A stretch of 22,450 nucleotides of DNA from Saprolegnia diclina VS20 (Eukaryota > Oomycota > Saprolegniomycetes > Saprolegniales > Saprolegniaceae): assembly GCF_000281045.1 (NCBI RefSeq), contig NW_008246132.1, forward strand, positions 256,607-279,056, written 5' to 3'. Within the stretch, counting starts at the first letter, position 1; the number at the start of each line of letters is the position of its first letter. This document shows, piece by piece, positions 20,981 through 22,450 of this stretch. A program made the position numbers and the translations under genes. A model generated the notes under the pieces. That model saw only the letters and a list, made by a program, of their open reading frames with translations, was not told the origin of the DNA and made no database searches.

Positions 20981-20988
20981 CCAATTGG
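20981..20988 (+). promoter_or_regulatory. Overlapping CCAAT/ATTGG palindrome upstream of the last gene
   Basis: CCAATTGG reads CCAAT on both strands. It lies 148 nt before the ATG at 21137, farther than in the other genes, so a longer 5' leader or a different promoter is possible. Confidence 0.3.
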
Positions 20989-21136
20989 TTAAAAACCACG
21001 CGTTTCCATACAAAAAGCCAAACAGAATTTAAAAAATCGAAGCCACACGCTTCGATATTTCGTCGACCAGCTGCTGCGCGACCACCCTCGGACGCAACTG
21101 CGCCGGTCATACCGACAAACGACAGAAACACCAAGC

Positions 21137-22384
21137 ATGATCGTCCTGCCGTTCGTCTTGCTGGCGCTCGCAGGCGTCTGCGTCGCCGGTATCATCGTGT
21201 ATGCCTGCACGCACAAGCCCGAGGACGAGTGGAGGGAACGCACCGAGCCACTCATGGCCACATGCGCCGTCGAGACGCCGATCGCCGTGCACATTACACT
21301 GCCGCAAGAAACATCATCATCTACCATCGAGGCAGCACATAGCCAAGCGCCAAGTTGTTGCACATGCAGAGGCTGTGGCGCGACCATCGACCCGAGTCTG
21401 CTCGACCTCGCCAACGGCCTCTGCGTCGCCTGCAGCTACCAGTCGATCCGCGTGCCGTCGCTCGAGATTGACATGCCCAACGACGACGAAGAGGAGGAGG
21501 TCGACACGACGGGCGATGTGCACTCGTACCGCGACACGAACGAGGACGAGCTCGTGAGCTACTACTACAAGAGCGACCAGCCGCCGACGACCGACGAAGG
21601 TACGACGGCCGAAATGGAGAGCCCGCAAGATGATTTCGACTACGACCAAGGCGCGCCAGCCAAAGAGAGCATCCTCGAGCCGTACCTCGAGATCGACGTC
21701 GACGGTCTCTCGCACGATATTGACGGGTCCCTCGACGAGTGCCCACAACACGACGACGAGCAGGACGTGGCAGACGAAGACGTCGAGATTGCCGAAGAGG
21801 CCCTCTCGCTCATCCAGGACATGTGGGATATTGCGTACCAAGCCCACCTTGGCGTCAGCGATGCCGAGGTCGCAGACGCCTTTGCGGCCATGGCGCTGGA
21901 TTTGGATGCGACCGCCGACGCGATCCAGAAGGAGCCGCACCTCTTGTCCGAGTCGTTCCACTTTTTATCGCAGTCGCTCGCGTCGCTGCTCGAGCTCGTG
22001 CCCGACGAGTGGAGCTCGCATGTTGAAGCGACTGAGCTCAAGTTTGAAGCGCTCCAGTTTCGGTACCACTCGAAGCTCACGGTCGAGTGCTGCTTGGACT
22101 TGGTGTCGCATTTGTACGAGCTTGTCGAGTGCGCCAAGACGTTTGGTGTCGACGCCGACGTCGCCGGATCGCTCTTGGAAGGCCTCGAAGAGCTCGCCGC
22201 GGCCGTGGAAGAGACGCCGTGCGAGCTCGTCTCGTGGCTCTCGTACCTCGGCGCGACGGTCAAGCTGCTCAAAGCCTACGAACGCGACTTTGCCAACGCG
22301 TCCATGTGGGAAAACGTCATCGAGTGTGAACGGAATCTGGAGCCGCTGCAGATGCACTGCTGGGAGATTTACTCGCCTTGCTAG
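21137..22384 (+). CDS. Membrane-anchored acidic protein with CxxC/CxxC zinc-knuckle, unknown function
   Basis: An uninterrupted frame of 415 aa with strong coding bias and no sign of introns. The N-terminus (about 4-24, VLLALAGVCVAGIIVYAC) is a single hydrophobic helix followed by charged residues, so probably a signal anchor with most of the protein in the cytosol. Residues 77-99 contain CRGC and, 15 residues on, CVAC, the spacing of a small zinc ribbon. Residues about 112-225 are very acidic and probably disordered (DDEEEEVDTTGD and similar). From about 226 to the end, helix-rich sequence with regular Leu spacing (ALSLIQDMWDIAYQAHLGV, LLEGLEELAAAVEE) suggests a helical bundle. The start at 21137 is the first ATG and places the helix at the very N-terminus. 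I do not recognise the family. The zinc ribbon and helices could serve protein binding at a membrane, but that is a guess. Confidence 0.85.
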   Translation: MIVLPFVLLALAGVCVAGIIVYACTHKPEDEWRERTEPLMATCAVETPIAVHITLPQETSSSTIEAAHSQAPSCCTCRGCGATIDPSLLDLANGLCVACSYQSIRVPSLEIDMPNDDEEEEVDTTGDVHSYRDTNEDELVSYYYKSDQPPTTDEGTTAEMESPQDDFDYDQGAPAKESILEPYLEIDVDGLSHDIDGSLDECPQHDDEQDVADEDVEIAEEALSLIQDMWDIAYQAHLGVSDAEVADAFAAMALDLDATADAIQKEPHLLSESFHFLSQSLASLLELVPDEWSSHVEATELKFEALQFRYHSKLTVECCLDLVSHLYELVECAKTFGVDADVAGSLLEGLEELAAAVEETPCELVSWLSYLGATVKLLKAYERDFANASMWENVIECERNLEPLQMHCWEIYSPC

Positions 22385-22450
22385 CGCCATCGGAGTTATT
22401 TAGCGCCCTTTTTGTACCCTAGTAGTGAATATATGTCGAGTGGACTTGTG
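22385..22450 (+). other. 3' flank of the last gene, window edge
   Basis: Only 66 nt follow the stop codon. They are AT-richer than the gene and contain tgaatatatg. No polyadenylation signal of the AATAAA form is visible before the edge. Confidence 0.4.

Noticed and set aside
1-22450. CRISPR array, prokaryotic operon or virus-like element
   Set aside because: There are no regularly spaced repeats and no reverse transcriptase, integrase, capsid or polymerase motif, and the genes are intron-bearing nuclear genes.

Overview
This is nuclear DNA from a eukaryote with a compact, GC-rich genome. I read it as an oomycete of the Saprolegniales type (Achlya, Aphanomyces, Saprolegnia and relatives). The grounds are introns of only 42-78 nt with almost invariant TAG acceptors, codons ending in G or C, close gene packing, and a single-pass receptor-like TKL kinase with a Cys-rich ectodomain. 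The lineage is an inference; no ribosomal or organelle marker is present.

Layout. 1-1419: no firm gene, but a degenerate tRNA-like Pol III unit and a short tandem repeat. 1569-5752 (+): SMC6 in 17 exons, complete, 1129 aa. 5874-7319 (-): an intronless NSUN5/Rcm1-type rRNA m5C methyltransferase, convergent with SMC6. 8467-10661 (-): a decayed multi-exon gene of unrecognised family whose splice sites are still readable. 10662-15200: gene-poor accessory DNA. Here a degenerate repeat family lies in opposite orientations (12454-13020 and 14530-14990) around a fragmentary coding region (13566-14199). 15269-16958 (+): a SMYD-type SET-domain methyltransferase in 7 exons, 459 aa, without a MYND finger and with an Asp-rich tail. 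17426-19387 (-): a receptor-like TKL kinase in 5 exons, 580 aa. 19443-21136: mostly empty. 21137-22384 (+): a single-exon membrane-anchored protein with a CxxC/CxxC knuckle and acidic linker, function unknown.

The four recognised genes do not form one pathway: genome stability (SMC5/6 complex), rRNA modification, lysine methylation and surface signalling. They share architecture: tiny introns, TAG acceptors, donors that are GTAC or GTAG rather than GTAAGT, and a CCAAT pentamer a short way upstream of each start codon. No virus-like element, CRISPR array or rRNA gene was seen.
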